The notes under the pieces are model-generated. The model saw only the letters and a list, made by a program, of their open reading frames with translations, made no database searches and was not told where the DNA came from. A stretch of 64,000 nucleotides of DNA from Corynebacterium terpenotabidum Y-11 (GTDB taxonomy: Bacteria; Actinomycetota; Actinomycetes; Mycobacteriales; Mycobacteriaceae), in the NCBI RefSeq assembly GCF_000418365.1, contig NC_021663.1, forward strand, positions 1,178,001-1,242,000. Direction: 5' to 3'. Each line of letters begins with the position of its first letter. The first letter of the stretch is position 1. Positions 1 through 10,641 of this stretch are shown in pieces. Made by a program: the position numbers and the translations under genes.

Positions 1-1891
1 GCTCCCGGAGAGCGGCAGATCCCAGGAGGATCAGCCCGCAGAGGATGAAGGCGGCGACCTGGATCAGCCCGTCGAGGGCGGACAGGTCGTAGAGCACCAG
101 CTTGGCGGTAGCGAGGACGGCGATGCCGAGCCCGATCCGGGCGTCCACCCGCAGGAGGAAGATGACCCCGGTGAGCATCCACAGCACCGAGACAATGAGG
201 TGACCGACCATGAATGAGGTGTCGGTGTTGGCGATGTCCCGGGCGATGAGTGGGACCGCCGATGCTCCGAGCAGGAGCAGAACGCCGCCGCCGACGATCC
301 TGGTAGCTTGACCGGTCCCCAGGGCTTCTGCGCGGTAGACGGTCACCGCACCGAGGACCGCGAACAGTACCAACGGAAGCCAGGACGGGTCCCGGTCCAG
401 AATGATGTGCCGGTTCCACGCCGGGGACAGCAGGTGAAGCCCGGCGAGGACCGTGACGCTGCCGAACAGCCAGGGGATGACCGGGGGAAGGACGGGGGAA
501 GACCAGACCACCACGCAGGCCGTGAGGACCAGGGCGCACAGCCACCAGGTCCAGTCGGAGGTGGCGTAGCCTGTCGTGGTCACGATGACGGCGCCGGCGA
601 GACCGGCGGACAGTGCCGCACGGGCACCGTCCGCCGCCGTTGCCGCGGGCAGCGGCGGCAGGGGCGGCAGGGGAATGGTGTAGACGGGCTCGGGTCGGGG
701 AGGCGGGCGGAGCGATTCACCTCGACCGAAGTAGAACGCGACCGGGACCGCACAGGTCACCACAGTGACAGCGAGGGCGCACCACAGGGAGAAAGAGGTG
801 TCCGACAATGTCCAGGATGTGATGCCGTTGGCACCGTAGTCGATGCACAGAATGACCACCGGAATAAAGGAGGCCGGGATCCAGCGGGTCACCGTCGCAG
901 CGACGGTTGCGGTGCCGGACGAGGATGCGGTGGGGGTCAGACCGAGGACGGCGACCGTCAACACGGCGACGAGTGCGGCGCAGGTGACCAGGACAACGGG
1001 GTGGTCGGCGAGGCTGGTGAAGGCGCCGGCGGTGAACACCATGGCGGAGGCTGCGTCGACGGCGATCCAGTTCCGGCGCCACGTTGACGCCCATCCCAGA
1101 ATGCCCAGGGCGAGCAGACATGCCGCCTCGACGAAGGTGTCACCCGCGTCCCAGATCAGCCAGACTGCAGCAGGGGTCAGGAACAGGCCCCCGGTGAGGA
1201 TGAGGAGGAAAGCGAGCCAGGATTCCTCCCACCACCGTGCGACACCCAGAGCAAGACCGCAGGTGAGGCTGATGAGCAGGGCTCCGGCCCAGGGAGCGAT
1301 CCAGCCCAGGCCGAAGACCATGACCCAGATGTCGGACAACAGCCCGATGACGGCAACGGTCAGCAGGGCAGGGGCAACCGGTCCGTGAGGTGAACGGTGG
1401 TGGTTGTACAGGGCGTAGGCGGCGAGAGCCAGGCACAGGACTGCTCCGACGGTGACGGCTATCTCGGGACCGAGCCAGTTGTGCTCCACGGCCTGGACAG
1501 CGAGGAAGACGAGGCCAACGATGAGGATCGCTGCGCCGAGCCACGAGATGGCGGTCGTGACGGTGTCGCGGTGACCGGTGCGGGGTGATCGGGGATGGGG
1601 AGGCGGGCCGACGTAGCCGGGTGGTGGACCGACGTAGCCGGGTGGCGGGCCGACGTAGCCGGGTGGCGGGCCGACGTATCCGGGTGGCGGGCCGGTGTAG
1701 CCGGGTGGCGGGCCGGTGTAGCCGGGTGGTGGACCGGTGTAGCCGGGTGGTGGACCGGTGTAGCCGGGTGGTGGGCCGACGTAGCCGGGTAGTGGGCCGA
1801 CGTCAGCCGACGGTGGTACGGTCACGGGACCCTCTGCCTCCGGGGACGGGTGACCTTGCGGTGTCCCCCCGGACTCACGTGGTGTGTTCAT
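1..1891 (-). CDS. Multi-pass membrane protein, DUF2339-like (3' end outside window)
   Basis: The minus frame is open from ATG 1891-1889 to the left window edge, giving at least 630 residues with no stop. Residues 1-30 are hydrophilic, 31-95 are nine heptads of the GPPPGY(V/T) type, and from about residue 112 to the end the protein is almost entirely hydrophobic helices separated by short loops (for example ISWLGAAILIVGLVFLAV), so a cytoplasmic Pro-rich tail followed by a large polytopic membrane domain. That layout resembles DUF2339-type predicted membrane proteins; function is unknown. A TAGCTT -10-like box (1903-1898) ends 6 nt before the ATG and there is no Shine-Dalgarno, suggesting a leaderless transcript. 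It is divergent from infC. The longest alternative readings on the other strand are shadows created by the GC-rich codons. Confidence 0.85.
   Translation of the reverse strand, partial: MNTPRESGGTPQGHPSPEAEGPVTVPPSADVGPLPGYVGPPPGYTGPPPGYTGPPPGYTGPPPGYTGPPPGYVGPPPGYVGPPPGYVGPPPGYVGPPPHPRSPRTGHRDTVTTAISWLGAAILIVGLVFLAVQAVEHNWLGPEIAVTVGAVLCLALAAYALYNHHRSPHGPVAPALLTVAVIGLLSDIWVMVFGLGWIAPWAGALLISLTCGLALGVARWWEESWLAFLLILTGGLFLTPAAVWLIWDAGDTFVEAACLLALGILGWASTWRRNWIAVDAASAMVFTAGAFTSLADHPVVLVTCAALVAVLTVAVLGLTPTASSSGTATVAATVTRWIPASFIPVVILCIDYGANGITSWTLSDTSFSLWCALAVTVVTCAVPVAFYFGRGESLRPPPRPEPVYTIPLPPLPPLPAATAADGARAALSAGLAGAVIVTTTGYATSDWTWWLCALVLTACVVVWSSPVLPPVIPWLFGSVTVLAGLHLLSPAWNRHIILDRDPSWLPLVLFAVLGAVTVYRAEALGTGQATRIVGGGVLLLLGASAVPLIARDIANTDTSFMVGHLIVSVLWMLTGVIFLLRVDARIGLGIAVLATAKLVLYDLSALDGLIQVAAFILCGLILLGSAALRE
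1605..1800 (-). repeat. Nine tandem 21-bp repeats encoding GPPPGY(V/T) heptads
   Basis: A 21-bp unit recurs nine times in phase with the reading frame of the membrane protein gene. Variation between units is confined to a few bases: the gac/ggt switch giving V or T, ggt/ggc at one wobble position, a single tat, and one agt. The near-identity points to recent expansion by slippage or unequal recombination. The encoded Pro-Gly-Tyr heptads resemble Pro/Gly/Tyr-rich N-terminal tails found on other actinobacterial membrane proteins. Confidence 0.95.
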
Positions 1892-2229
1892 GAGGCAAAG
1901 CTACCTGACACCACTCTGGTCGTGTGGGAGGCCGGGGACCATTGTTTGCCGGGTTTTGGTTGTCCAGGGTCGGCGTGCTATCGTCGTGTGCACTACCGCC
2001 CGTCATCAGTGACGGGCTGCAAGTGGAGAATCTCCCACCTGGAACCGCCTTTCGGCAGGGTCCGGGTCACGTCTGCTGTCTCTGGCGGGTGTCTGTGGTG
2101 GACACGCGTCAGTAGGTCAGCGGACATGTGGCGCCCAGGCGTCATGGGGGATCCATGGGGACGGCGACCGTCCACACACACTCGCAGTACGCGGTACACG
2201 TTTTCTACCACTGCTACCGAGGAGTTCTC
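1892..2229 (+). other. Non-coding region / long infC leader
   Basis: This 338-bp gap between divergent genes holds a candidate promoter for the IF3 operon (1956-1984) and then about 240 nt of untranslated leader. An open frame from ATG 2128 runs into infC, but its first 34 codons look unlike IF3. A small imperfect hairpin (about 2023-2038, GTGG...CCAC) lies in the leader. Long leaders before infC-rpmI-rplT are sites of L20 or IF3 feedback in other bacteria; no recognised leader motif could be identified by eye. Confidence 0.5.
1956..1984 (+). promoter_or_regulatory. Candidate infC operon promoter
   Basis: TTGGTT (1956-1961), a 17-bp spacer and TATCGT (1979-1984) form a reasonable sigma-A type pair in the only AT-richer patch of the gap. 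It would start transcription about 240 nt before infC. Confidence 0.35.
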
Positions 2230-2751
<522 letters not shown>

Positions 2752-2811
2752 CCTCCCGCCACGCCACCCGTGCTCACCGGCACGGACGCAACGAGAATTT
2801 AAGGATCCACG

Positions 2812-3006
2812 ATGAAGCAGAAGACCCACAAGGGCACCGCCAAGCGCATCAAGGTCACCGGCTCCGGCAAGCTCCGTCGCGAGCAGGCCAACCGCCGCCA
2901 CCTCCTCGAGGGCAAGCCCTCCACCCGTACCCGTCGCCTGAAGGGCACCACCGAGGTGTCCGCTGACGACACCAAGCGCATCAAGCGCCTCCTCGGCAAG
3001 GCCTGA
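2812..3006 (+). CDS. rpmI: Large ribosomal subunit protein bL35
   Basis: 64 residues, highly basic, with the typical L35 opening [20 protein letters not shown] and the family's [12 protein letters not shown] stretch. It is a structural protein of the 50S subunit. It lies 60 bp after infC and 59 bp before rplT in the conserved infC-rpmI-rplT order, so all three are presumably cotranscribed. Start is ATG 2812 with AAGGATC upstream. Confidence 0.98.
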   Translation: MKQKTHKGTAKRIKVTGSGKLRREQANRRHLLEGKPSTRTRRLKGTTEVSADDTKRIKRLLGKA

Positions 3007-3065
3007 CGAGCGCCTGCACCCCCTGAAACCGACAACCGTCAACTAAGTAACAAAGGACGTCAATC

Positions 3066-3449
3066 ATGGCACGTGTCAAGCGCTCTGTGAACGCGAAGAA
3101 GAAGCGCCGCGAAATCCTCAATGAGGCTTCCGGCTACCGGGGCCAGCGCTCCCGCCTGTACCGCAAGGCCAAGGAGCAGGTCCTCCACTCGAAGACCTAC
3201 GCCTTCCGCGACCGCCGCGCCCGCAAGGGCGAGTTCCGTAAGCTCTGGATCCAGCGCATCAACGCCGCTGCCCGGGCCAACGACATCACCTACAACCGCC
3301 TGATCCAGGGTCTCCGCCTGGCCGGCATCGAGGTCGACCGCAAGAACCTCGCCGAGCTCGCCGTCTCGGACCCGGCCGCCTTCACCGCCCTCGTTGAGGC
3401 TGCCAAGGCCGCCCTCCCCGAGGACGTCAACGCTCCGGCCGCCAACTAG
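3066..3449 (+). CDS. rplT: Large ribosomal subunit protein bL20
   Basis: 127 residues, typical for L20. It opens with [18 protein letters not shown] and the [15 protein letters not shown] segment, the basic N-terminal extension that contacts 23S rRNA early in 50S assembly; the C-terminal half has [21 protein letters not shown]20 also acts as a translational repressor of its own operon in other bacteria. Start ATG 3066 has AAAGGACG upstream. It is the last gene before a strong terminator. Confidence 0.98.
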   Translation: MARVKRSVNAKKKRREILNEASGYRGQRSRLYRKAKEQVLHSKTYAFRDRRARKGEFRKLWIQRINAAARANDITYNRLIQGLRLAGIEVDRKNLAELAVSDPAAFTALVEAAKAALPEDVNAPAAN

Positions 3450-3483
3450 GCCAGCACCGCGGACCGCAGCTGCGTCCGACGCT

Positions 3484-3520
3484 ACCGCACTACCCCGTAC
3501 CGTCGGGGTGGTGCGGTTTT
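3484..3520 (+). terminator. Rho-independent terminator of infC-rpmI-rplT
   Basis: ACCGCAC (3484-3490) pairs with GTGCGGT (3511-3517) and ACCCCG (3492-3497) with CGGGGT (3504-3509), with one T-G pair between, giving a 14-bp stem, a 6-nt loop and TTTT at the 3' side. Confidence 0.93.
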
Positions 3521-3652
3521 CCGTATGTTCACGAGGGCCTCGAGATGGAGACCCCCTGAGAGCGCTCCGCCGTCGACCCCGACTCCCTGCTGGCGTGTGG
3601 TGTGACGCCGGTGGGGCGGCGACGGGGATGAGGGCGCCCCATCTCTGCCAGA

Positions 3653-3658
3653 TACACT
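3653..3658 (+). promoter_or_regulatory. -10 box of a probable leaderless transcript
   Basis: TACACT sits in the 10-mer GATACACTGG and ends 7 nt before ATG 3666, where there is no Shine-Dalgarno. The same 10-mer at the same distance precedes the Trm112-like gene at 16996. No convincing -35 is visible. Confidence 0.55.
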
Positions 3659-3665
3659 GGTCCCC

Positions 3666-4571
3666 ATGACTGACACCCCCGCGTCTTCCCTGAGTTCACC
3701 ACTGGCGTCCGACTGGCGCAGCCGTATGGGGGATGAGCCGTTCACGGAACGCACCCCACGGATCGTTAACGCCGCCAAGCTGCACCGGGCCTCTGTGCGG
3801 CGGAAGACCGGGCGATTCCTCGCCGAAGGATCCAATTCCGTCATCTCCGCGCTCCGCCACGGACGGGTTGTCGAGGTCTTCCTCACCGAGGATGCGCTCG
3901 ATTCCTTCGGCCGGGATCTGGATTCGCTCACCGACACCGACAACCGGGACGGCGGTGACCGCCGCGGCGTCATCGTCCATCTCATCACCGACCGCGCGGC
4001 GCATGCGCTCAGTGAGTCGGTGACCTCCACCGGCCTGTTCGCCTTGTGCTCGACCCAGTTGGTGACACTGGACGAGGTGGTCACCTCCGGTGGTCGGGTC
4101 CTCGCGGTCGGGGTGGAGACCGCCGAGCCGGGGAATGCCGGGGCTCTGGTCCGTGTCGCGGACGCCACCGGGACAGGCGGTGTCATCTTCGCCGGGGAGA
4201 CCGTGGATCCACAGGGCGGCAAGGCGGTGCGCTCGTCGGCAGGTTCCCTGTTTCATCTGCCGGTGGCGCGGCACACCAGTATCCCCGAGGTCGTTGACCA
4301 GCTCCGGGAACAGGGGTACGCGATCCTCGCGACCAGCGGCGACGGTGACGTCACCCTCGATGACGCCGCGGTGGCCGCGGACGGGGAGACGCCGTTGCTG
4401 GCGCAGAAAGTTGCCTGGTTGTTCGGCAATGAAGCGCACGGTCTCGGGGACTGGCAGGACCTTGCCGATGTGCGGGTGTCCATCCCGATGCAGGGGAGGG
4501 CGGAGTCCTTCAACCTGGTGACCGCGGCAGCGGTGTGCCTCTACGAGACCGCCCGGGTCGCCCGGGTGTGA
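3666..4571 (+). CDS. SpoU-family (SPOUT) RNA 2'-O-methyltransferase
   Basis: 301 residues. The N-terminal part (about 20-110) resembles the RNA-binding substrate domain of TrmH/SpoU enzymes (NAAKLHRASVRRKTGRFLAEG). The C-terminal part is the knotted SAM-binding domain with the three SpoU motifs: a Gly-rich NAGALVRVADATG, FGNEAHGL, and IPMQGRAESFNLVTAAAVCL, the last normally read SLNVSVA. It probably methylates ribose 2'-OH groups of 23S rRNA or tRNA using S-adenosylmethionine; the target nucleotide cannot be read from sequence. It stands directly upstream of pheST, a frequent arrangement in actinobacteria. Confidence 0.9.
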   Translation: MTDTPASSLSSPLASDWRSRMGDEPFTERTPRIVNAAKLHRASVRRKTGRFLAEGSNSVISALRHGRVVEVFLTEDALDSFGRDLDSLTDTDNRDGGDRRGVIVHLITDRAAHALSESVTSTGLFALCSTQLVTLDEVVTSGGRVLAVGVETAEPGNAGALVRVADATGTGGVIFAGETVDPQGGKAVRSSAGSLFHLPVARHTSIPEVVDQLREQGYAILATSGDGDVTLDDAAVAADGETPLLAQKVAWLFGNEAHGLGDWQDLADVRVSIPMQGRAESFNLVTAAAVCLYETARVARV

Positions 4572-4594
4572 GGGTGCCGCCGGCGGCTTGCTAA

Positions 4595-5695
<1,101 letters not shown>

Positions 5696-5740
5696 TCACC
5701 CACCCGAGCTTCTTTCATCCCAAGGAACGAACGTCACACC

Positions 5741-8317
5741 ATGCTGATCTCCCAGGACTGGCTCACCCGCCTTCTCCGCACCTCCACCGCCCCCTTCTCC
5801 GTCACCAGTGAGGACATGGACGCCGGCTTCGTCCGTGTCGGGTTCGAGACCGAGGGCTACGCGCACATCGCCGAATCCACCGGTGCCATCGTCTTCGGAC
5901 GCGTCGAGAGCTTTGAGGAGCTGGAGGGCTTCAAGAAGCCGATCCGGTACTGCTCGGTGAACGTCGGGGACGCCAACGGTACCGGCGAACTGCAGCACAT
6001 CATCTGCGGTGCCCGGAACTTCCGTCAGGGCGACATCGTCATCGTCTCCCTGCCCGGTGCCGTGCTGCCCGGCGGCTTCGAGATCGCCGCGCGCGAGACC
6101 TACGGCAAGGTCTCCGAGGGCATGATGTGCTCGGCCGCGGAGCTGGGTCTGGCGTCCGTGCAGACCGCCGGCATCATCGCGCTGCGTGGCGCGGAGGCGG
6201 AGGATCCCCGCCTCGTCATTGGCGAGGACGCCCGGGAGTTCCTCGGCCTGGATGACACGGTCTTCGAGGTCAACATCACCCCGGACCGCGGCTACGCCCT
6301 GTCCGCCCGTGGACTGGCCCGTGAACTGGCCAGTTCCTTCGGTCTGACCTTCCGTGATCCGGCGACGGATCCGGCGGCCGCCGCCCTGCCGACCGATCTG
6401 CTCGCGGGCCTGCCCTCCGACGGGAACGCCGGGGATCTCCCGTCGATCACCGTTGACCCCGCGACGAAGGTCTCCCGTTTCGGCATCCGCCGGGTTTCCG
6501 GGATCGACCCGACCGTGGAATCCCCGTACTGGATGCAGCGCGAGCTGCTGCTGTGCGGTCAGCGTCCGGTGAATGCCGCCACTGACGTGACGAACTACGT
6601 CATGTTCCTGCTCGGCCAGCCGATGCACGCCTTCGACGCCGGGAAGATCACCGGTGACCTGCATGTCCACCTGGCGACGGAGGGGGAGACGCTGACCACC
6701 CTCGACAACGTGGAGCGCACCCTGTCCGCCGAAGACGTCGTCATCTCGGATGCCACCGGTGTCCAGTCCCTGGCCGGCGTCATGGGCGGGTCGACCTCGG
6801 AGATCTCCGCGCAGACCACCGACGTCTTCTTCGAGGCGGCGCACTTCGACCAGATCACCGTCGCCCGGACCGCCCGTCGGCACAAGCTGTCCTCCGAGGC
6901 ATCCCGCCGTTTCGAACGGGGTACCGACCCCGCCGCCATCGAGGCGGCGCTCGATTTCGCTGTCGCCCTGCTGACCAGGATCGCCGGCGGTACCGTCGTA
7001 CCCGGCGTCTCCATCGTCGGTGGCGTCCCCGCGATGCCGGTCATCGACATGCACACCTCCCGTCCCGGGAAGACCGCCGGGATGATCTACCCGACGGGCA
7101 CCACGGTCGGGCGCCTCACCGAAGTGGGCTGCTCCGTGGTCGCCACCGGCGAGCGGGACGCCAACGGTGCGATGGCGATCCAGGTCACCCCGCCGACCTG
7201 GCGTCCGGACCTCACCATGCCCGCTGAGCTGGTCGAGGAGGTGCTGCGTCTGGAGGGGCTCGACAAGATCCCGTCGATCATCCCGACCGCTCCGGCCGGT
7301 CGTGGTCTCTCCCCGCGTCAGCGGATGCGCCGTGCCGTGGGTCAGGGCCTGGCATGGAACGGCTGGCTCGAGATGTTGCCCAGCCCGTTCATCCCGAACG
7401 ACACCTTCGATGTGTGGGGTCTGGACGCCGATGACGCCCGACGCCGGGCGATCCGGGTCCTCAACCCCTTGGAGAGTGACGTCGCCACCATCGGTACCAC
7501 GCTCCTGCCGTCGATGATCGACGCACTGCGTCGGAACATCACCCGAGGTCAGAAGGACCTCGGTCTGTTCGGTATCGAGCAGGTCACCCTGCCGACCGAG
7601 GTCTCGGGCACCTCCCCGATGCCGTCGACGGCGGCGCGTCCGTCCGCCGCCGAGGTCACTGACCTGCTGGCGTCCCTGCCGGAACAGCCACTGCATGCCG
7701 CGGTGATCGCGGCCGGTGACCGGGAGCTGCAGGGAACCTGGGGTCCGGCGCAGCCGTACACTGCCGCGGATGCCTTTGAGGTGGTCCGGGTCATTGCCCG
7801 TGCCGTCGGAGTGGAGGTCTCGCTGCGTAACGCGGAGTACCTGCCGTGGCACCCGGGTCGCTGCGCCGAGGTCCTGGTCGAGGTCGACGGAGAGCAGGTC
7901 GTCGTGGGTCATGCCGGTGAGCTGCACCCGCAGGTGTGTGAGCGTGCCGATCTGCCGAAGCGGACCATTGCCGTGGAGCTGAACCTGGACGGTCTGCCGC
8001 TGGCAGAGCAGTTCCCGCGTCCGGTGCTGTCTCCGTTCCCGGCACTGTTCCAGGATGTCGCTCTGGTCGTCGACGAGACGACGCCGGCCGCTGCCGTCGA
8101 GGCTGCACTGGTCTCCGGTGCGGGCGACCTGCTGGAATCCATCCGACTGTTCGACGAGTACCACGCCGAGGCGCTGGGTGAGTGCAAGCGGTCGCTGACC
8201 TTCTCGCTGCGTTTCCGGGCCACCGACCGGACCCTCACCGAGGATGAGGCATCCGTGGCGCGTGAGGCTGCCGTGGCTGCCGCTGCTGCCGCGGTCGGGG
8301 CGGAGCTCCGCGGCTAA
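5741..8317 (+). CDS. pheT: Phenylalanyl-tRNA synthetase beta subunit
   Basis: 858 residues, somewhat longer than the roughly 800 of E. coli PheT. Domains in order: N-terminal tRNA-binding OB-like domain (about 40-160, with QHIICGARNFRQGDIV), B3/B4 editing domain (about 220-400, DVTNYVMFLLGQPMHAFDAG), B5 domain, the inactive class II-like core (EEVLRLEGLDKIPS), and a C-terminal ferredoxin-like anticodon-binding domain (FPALFQDVALVVDE, about 765-858). It edits Tyr-tRNA-Phe and holds the anticodon for PheS. Start ATG 5741 with AAGGAACG upstream. Confidence 0.97.
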   Translation: MLISQDWLTRLLRTSTAPFSVTSEDMDAGFVRVGFETEGYAHIAESTGAIVFGRVESFEELEGFKKPIRYCSVNVGDANGTGELQHIICGARNFRQGDIVIVSLPGAVLPGGFEIAARETYGKVSEGMMCSAAELGLASVQTAGIIALRGAEAEDPRLVIGEDAREFLGLDDTVFEVNITPDRGYALSARGLARELASSFGLTFRDPATDPAAAALPTDLLAGLPSDGNAGDLPSITVDPATKVSRFGIRRVSGIDPTVESPYWMQRELLLCGQRPVNAATDVTNYVMFLLGQPMHAFDAGKITGDLHVHLATEGETLTTLDNVERTLSAEDVVISDATGVQSLAGVMGGSTSEISAQTTDVFFEAAHFDQITVARTARRHKLSSEASRRFERGTDPAAIEAALDFAVALLTRIAGGTVVPGVSIVGGVPAMPVIDMHTSRPGKTAGMIYPTGTTVGRLTEVGCSVVATGERDANGAMAIQVTPPTWRPDLTMPAELVEEVLRLEGLDKIPSIIPTAPAGRGLSPRQRMRRAVGQGLAWNGWLEMLPSPFIPNDTFDVWGLDADDARRRAIRVLNPLESDVATIGTTLLPSMIDALRRNITRGQKDLGLFGIEQVTLPTEVSGTSPMPSTAARPSAAEVTDLLASLPEQPLHAAVIAAGDRELQGTWGPAQPYTAADAFEVVRVIARAVGVEVSLRNAEYLPWHPGRCAEVLVEVDGEQVVVGHAGELHPQVCERADLPKRTIAVELNLDGLPLAEQFPRPVLSPFPALFQDVALVVDETTPAAAVEAALVSGAGDLLESIRLFDEYHAEALGECKRSLTFSLRFRATDRTLTEDEASVAREAAVAAAAAAVGAELRG

Positions 8318-8345
8318 CGCCCGGGGAAGGCGCACGGCGCCGGCA

Positions 8346-8372
8346 ATGCATAAAAACCATTTCTATGCATAA
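8346..8372 (+). promoter_or_regulatory. ArgR-like operator upstream of argC
   Basis: Two ATGCAT blocks (8346-8351 and 8365-8370) 19 bp apart, each followed by AA, lie in an AT-rich patch just upstream of the argC -35 box. ArgR boxes are AT-rich dyads about 18 bp long and usually paired; Corynebacterium sites commonly contain TGCAT. Binding here would block polymerase at the promoter when arginine is abundant. The repressor gene is in the same cluster. Confidence 0.6.
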
Positions 8373-8373
8373 C

Positions 8374-8402
8374 TTGCGGATGATCGGTTCTGTAGGCATA
8401 CT
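8374..8402 (+). promoter_or_regulatory. argC promoter
   Basis: TTGCGG (8374-8379), 17-bp spacer, CATACT (8397-8402). The -10 box ends 6 nt before ATG 8409, and there is no Shine-Dalgarno, so the arg mRNA is probably leaderless. Confidence 0.6.
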
Positions 8403-8408
8403 GTCACA

Positions 8409-9431
8409 ATGATCTCGATCGCAGTGGCAGGTGCCAGCGGATATGCCGGCGGGGAAGCGCTCCGTCTCCTCCTCAACCACCCCGGATACAACCGGGATTT
8501 CACCATTGGTGCCCTCACCGGCGCCTCCAATGCCGGCCAGCGCTTCGGTGATCTCGTCCCCGGTCTCCCGCAGCTCGCCGACCGCATCGTGGAGGAGACG
8601 ACCGCTGAGGTCCTCGGTGCCCACGATGTGGCGATCCTCGGCCTTCCGCACGGTGTCTCCTCCTCGCTCGACCTGGGGGACACCATCGTCCTTGACTGTG
8701 GCGCCGACCGCAGGCTCACCGACCGGATGGACTGGGACGTCTACTACGGTGGCGACTGGCCGGGATCCTGGCCCTACGGCATCCCCGAACTTCCGGGGAA
8801 CCGGGATATCCTGCGCAAGGCCACCGGTGTCGCAGTCCCCGGCTGTTTCCCGACCGGCGCCACCCTCGCCCTGCTGCCCGCCATGCACGCCGGCCTCATG
8901 GACCCGAAGGTGTCCGTCGTCTCCGTCACCGGCGTCACCGGTGCCGGGAAGAAAGCCGCAGTGAGCATGCTCGGCGGTGAGACGATGAGCAACCTGCGCG
9001 CCTACAAGGTCGGCTCTCACCGGCATACCCCGGAGATGGCGCAGAACATCCGTCGCGTCCTGCCCGACGGTATCTCGGGGACCGATGTCCACGTCACCTT
9101 CACCCCGGTTCTCGCCCCGCTGCGCCGCGGCATCCTCACCACCGTCACCGCCGACGCCCGCGGGACCGCCCAGGACATCCGGCAGGCCTACGAGGACTTC
9201 TGCGCCGACGAGCCCTTCCTCCATCTGCTGCCCGAGGGCGAGCAGCCGGAGGTCAAGAGTGTGATCGGGACCAACATGTGCCATGTGCAGGTCACCGTAT
9301 CCGGCGGCATGATCGTGGCGACCAGCGCGATCGACAATCTCACCAAGGGCACGGCCGGTGCCGCCGTCCAGTGCCTCAACATCATCCAGGGCTGGGAGGA
9401 GACTGCCGGTCTCCCGATGGCAGGACTGTAG
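8409..9431 (+). CDS. argC: N-acetyl-gamma-glutamyl-phosphate reductase
   Basis: 340 residues. Catalyses the NADPH-dependent reduction of N-acetylglutamyl-5-phosphate to the semialdehyde, step three of arginine synthesis. The Rossmann fingerprint [14 protein letters not shown] is at the N terminus, and the catalytic Cys146 is in [27 protein letters not shown] is the expected His-containing segment of the dimerisation domain. First gene of an eight-gene arg cluster, with an operator-promoter directly upstream. Confidence 0.97.
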   Translation: MISIAVAGASGYAGGEALRLLLNHPGYNRDFTIGALTGASNAGQRFGDLVPGLPQLADRIVEETTAEVLGAHDVAILGLPHGVSSSLDLGDTIVLDCGADRRLTDRMDWDVYYGGDWPGSWPYGIPELPGNRDILRKATGVAVPGCFPTGATLALLPAMHAGLMDPKVSVVSVTGVTGAGKKAAVSMLGGETMSNLRAYKVGSHRHTPEMAQNIRRVLPDGISGTDVHVTFTPVLAPLRRGILTTVTADARGTAQDIRQAYEDFCADEPFLHLLPEGEQPEVKSVIGTNMCHVQVTVSGGMIVATSAIDNLTKGTAGAAVQCLNIIQGWEETAGLPMAGL

Positions 9432-9443
9432 GAGTAACCCACC

Positions 9444-10622
9444 ATGACCGACATCTCCACCGGTGTGACCGCAGCATCCGGATTCCGGGCCGCCGCCACC
9501 ACCGCCGGCATCAAGCCGTCCGGTAACCCCGACCTCGCCCTCGTCCTCAACGAGGGCCCGGAGTTCACCGCTGCCGCGGTCTTCACCCGCAACCAGGTCT
9601 TCGCCTCCCCGGTGAAGTACACCCGCGCCCACAATGACGGCACCTTCCACGCCGTCATCCTCAATTCCGGCAATGCCAACGCCTGTAACGGCGCCCAGGG
9701 GGACCGGGACGCCGAAGCTACCGCTGTGGCAGTCGCGGACGCGCTCGGCGTGCCCGCATCCGAGGTGGCGGTGTGCTCCACCGGTCTCATCGGGGACACC
9801 CTGCCGATGGACAAGCTCCTCGCCGGTGTCGCCACGGTCACCGCCGATGTGCGGCAGGACGCCGCGACCTCCGCCGAGGCAGGCCTCGCCGCGGCGACCG
9901 CAATCATGACGACGGACACGGTCAGCAAGCAGGCCGTCTACCGCGGGGACGGCTGGACTCTCGGCGGCATGGGGAAGGGCGTGGGAATGATGGCCCCGTC
10001 GTTGGCGACCATGCTCGTGGTGCTCACCACCGACGCCCACGTCGATGATCCGGCCCCGTTCCTGAAGTCCGCCACCGGGGTCACCTTCGACTGCATCGAC
10101 ATCGACGGTTCCACCTCCACCAATGACACGGTCATCCTCATGGCCAACGGCGCGTCCGGTGTCACCCCCTCCGGCGAGGAGTTCTCCGCCGCCGTCCACG
10201 CCGTCTGCCTCGACCTCGCGAAGCAGCTGCAGGGGGACGCCGAGGGCGTCACCAAGCGGGTGAATATCACCGTCACCGGTACCGGCACCGACGAGGACGC
10301 CAAGACCGCCGCCCGTGTCCTCGGTCGCGACAACCTCTTCAAGTGCGCCATGTTCGGCTCCGACCCGAACTGGGGCCGCACCCTCGCCGCCGTCGGCATG
10401 GCTCCGGTGGCCATGGATCCGGAGAAGATCTCCGTGAGTTTCAACGGCCACCCGGTGTGCATCAACGCCACCGGCGCTCCGGGCGCCCGCGATGTCGACC
10501 TTTCCGGTGAGGACATTGACGTTCTCGTCGACCTCGGCACCGGTGGACCGGGCACAGCCACGGTCTGGACCACCGATCTGTCACACGACTACGTCCACAT
10601 CAACTCCGCGTACAGCTCCTAG
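9444..10622 (+). CDS. argJ: Bifunctional ornithine acetyltransferase / N-acetylglutamate synthase
   Basis: 392 residues. Recycles the acetyl group from N-acetylornithine to glutamate (the cyclic pathway) and may also start the pathway with acetyl-CoA. The autocleavage site is visible as [13 protein letters not shown], cut before nucleophile Thr189 to give alpha and beta chains. The oxyanion-hole [13 protein letters not shown] motif lies before it. Begins 12 bp after argC, with GGAGTAACC as ribosome site. Presence of ArgJ explains why no argE-type deacetylase is in the cluster. Confidence 0.97.
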   Translation: MTDISTGVTAASGFRAAATTAGIKPSGNPDLALVLNEGPEFTAAAVFTRNQVFASPVKYTRAHNDGTFHAVILNSGNANACNGAQGDRDAEATAVAVADALGVPASEVAVCSTGLIGDTLPMDKLLAGVATVTADVRQDAATSAEAGLAAATAIMTTDTVSKQAVYRGDGWTLGGMGKGVGMMAPSLATMLVVLTTDAHVDDPAPFLKSATGVTFDCIDIDGSTSTNDTVILMANGASGVTPSGEEFSAAVHAVCLDLAKQLQGDAEGVTKRVNITVTGTGTDEDAKTAARVLGRDNLFKCAMFGSDPNWGRTLAAVGMAPVAMDPEKISVSFNGHPVCINATGAPGARDVDLSGEDIDVLVDLGTGGPGTATVWTTDLSHDYVHINSAYSS

Positions 10623-10641
10623 AAAGGACCGGGGAGAACCC

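Noticed and set aside
308..1087. Long plus-strand open frame rich in Arg, Gly and Asp
   Set aside because: It lies opposite the membrane protein gene, which is open throughout, shows membrane helices and has a start signal; the plus-strand reading is low-complexity and without homology features.
5696..8335. Long minus-strand open frame antisense to pheT
   Set aside because: Typical GC-rich antisense shadow; pheT has a full set of domain motifs on the plus strand.
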